Positions 4,607-5,629 of a stretch of 5,629 nucleotides of DNA are shown here, piece after piece. Position 1 is the first letter of the stretch. Each line of letters starts with the position of its first letter. The stretch is from Flavobacteriales bacterium. GTDB taxonomy: Bacteria > Bacteroidota > Bacteroidia > Flavobacteriales > Flavobacteriaceae. Location of the stretch: NCBI GenBank assembly GCA_011525065.1, contig WTIY01000006.1:1-5629 (forward strand), in the 5' to 3' direction. A program made the translations under genes and the position numbers. The notes under the pieces were generated by a model that had not been told where the DNA came from, did no database searches, and was given only the letters and a program-made list of their open reading frames with translations.

Positions 4607-5629
4607 TGTTTAATAAAGAGCGCTGGGACGAAATATTAGAGGCACTTAATGCCAATCGATTCAGAACCGTACTGACGGCGTTCGGGGTCTTTTGGGGGAT
4701 TTTTATTTTGGTCATTCTCTTGGCTTTAACCAATGGTTTAAAAAATGGGGTGCAGTCGGATTTTGGAGATTTTGCGACCAACACCATCTTTATGTGGACC
4801 CAAAGAACCTCAATGCCCTATCAAGGGTTTACAAAGGGCCGCAATTTTAATTTTAAACTGTCTGATGTAGCATTATTGAAAGAAAAATTCCCGCAATTGC
4901 GTTATGTCTCCCCCAGAAATCAACTGGGAGGATATCGTGGCTCGAATAATGTGACTCGCGGTGACAAAACCGGGGCGTTTAATGTATATGGTGACGAACC
5001 GGATTACATTAATCAAGAGCCTTTGGACATGCTTCAGGGGCGTTTTTTATCCCAATCAGATATTGAGCAGGAGCGAAAAGTCGCCGTAGTCGGGACAGAC
5101 GTTATCAAGAGTCTTTACGATTATGGGGAAGATCCCATCGGGTCATATCTCAAAATTAACGGCATTAACTTTATGGTTATTGGCGTAGTTAAAAAAACCT
5201 CGAGTCAGGGCGATAGCCAAGAAGATGCGAATACCATCTATATCCCATTTTCAACTTTTGGAAAGGCCTTTAATTTTGGAGATGTGGTCAGTTGGATGGC
5301 CCTTACAGCCGTTGATCAAGTACCGATTACTGAGATCAAACCCATGATCATGAAAGAGATGCGGGCAGCCCACAAGGTTCATCCAAATGATGAGCGGGCC
5401 ATTGGACATTTTGATTTGGCTGAGCAGTTTCAGCGCATTATGGGACTTTTTTCCATTTTGAGTTTCGTCGGCTATTTTGTGGGTGCGTTGGTTTTGATGT
5501 CTGGAGTGATTGGAATCAGCAACATTATGCTAATTGTGGTCAAAGAAAGGACGAAAGAGATTGGTATCAGAAGAGCTATTGGGGCGACGCCAAAAGAAAT
5601 TCGCGCTCAAGTGCTGCAAGAGTCTATGG
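4606..5629 (+). CDS. MacB/FtsX-type ABC transporter permease, second paralogue, 3'-truncated by window edge
   Basis: The reading frame is open from ATG 4606 to the window end, giving 341 visible residues. About 70 are probably missing, namely the last two helices and tail, judging by its 414-residue neighbour. It opens with MFNKERWDEILEALNANRFR, parallel to the first permease, then helix 1 (about 22-43). A periplasmic domain (about 45-280) has GRFLSQSD (145-152), VAVVG (159-163) and IYIPFST (211-217). Helix 2 is at about 284-312, followed by the coupling segment ERTKEIGIRRAIGA (314-327). It aligns almost without gaps to the first permease at both ends, while the periplasmic domain differs much more. 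The ATG shares one base with the previous stop (TAATG), implying coupled translation. It is intact as far as visible. In Bacteroidota a periplasmic adaptor (HlyD/MacA-like) gene often accompanies such pairs; none is within the window. Confidence 0.9.
   Translation, partial: MFNKERWDEILEALNANRFRTVLTAFGVFWGIFILVILLALTNGLKNGVQSDFGDFATNTIFMWTQRTSMPYQGFTKGRNFNFKLSDVALLKEKFPQLRYVSPRNQLGGYRGSNNVTRGDKTGAFNVYGDEPDYINQEPLDMLQGRFLSQSDIEQERKVAVVGTDVIKSLYDYGEDPIGSYLKINGINFMVIGVVKKTSSQGDSQEDANTIYIPFSTFGKAFNFGDVVSWMALTAVDQVPITEIKPMIMKEMRAAHKVHPNDERAIGHFDLAEQFQRIMGLFSILSFVGYFVGALVLMSGVIGISNIMLIVVKERTKEIGIRRAIGATPKEIRAQVLQESM

Noticed and set aside
4581..4787. Minus-strand open frame across the junction of the two permeases, with another at 4192-4470
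   Set aside because: Both are antisense to conserved membrane helices and coupling segments of the permeases. Low-complexity Pro/Ser/Met-rich translations are typical of antisense frames over hydrophobic helices.
1..5629. Defence system, mobile element, CRISPR array or RNA gene
   Set aside because: Every gene belongs to a respiratory-assembly or ABC transporter family in one coherent orientation. There are no terminal inverted repeats, transposase motifs, regularly spaced repeats or tRNA/rRNA-like stretches that I can see.

Overview
The window looks like chromosomal DNA of an aerobic, respiring Bacteroidota, most likely Flavobacteriales or a close relative. The evidence is the gene order (caa3-type oxidase subunit IV, a hypothetical protein, SCO, DUF420, a small Cys-rich membrane protein, then a split MacB-type ABC transporter), the near absence of Shine-Dalgarno sequences, and two intergenic matches to the Bacteroidota -7 promoter element TAnnTTTG. 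All genes lie on the + strand and base composition looks uniform by eye. I see no mobile element, CRISPR array, tRNA or rRNA.

Region 1 (1-346) is the 3' part of the cytochrome c oxidase subunit IV gene; its start lies upstream of the window. Region 2 (347-510) is a 164-bp gap that closes the oxidase transcript with a clear intrinsic terminator (428-454) and holds a probable promoter for the next operon. An extra hairpin at 365-391 would work as a terminator only on the - strand.

Region 3 (511-2594) is a compact four-gene set that appears to serve oxidase assembly. It encodes a membrane-anchored, cysteine-free protein that resembles a redox-dead SCO/thioredoxin fold, a canonical SCO copper chaperone (CxxxC plus His), a DUF420/CtaM-like five-helix membrane protein, and a 74-residue membrane protein with a periplasmic CAMC motif. 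The genes are 2 nt apart or overlap by 1 and 8 nt, so they are probably cotranscribed and translationally coupled.

Region 4 (2595-2661) is a 67-bp gap with another TAnnTTTG match and no convincing terminator. Region 5 (2662-5629) encodes an ABC ATPase followed by two tandem paralogous MacB/FtsX-type permeases. The second permease runs off the window end. Overlaps of 8 nt and 1 nt link the three genes. The ATPase and the two permeases probably form one inner-membrane transporter with a heterodimeric membrane part; its substrate cannot be read from the sequence.

The families in this window are mostly known. The least explained parts are the Cys-less SCO-like protein and the tiny CAMC protein, both within the assembly cluster.
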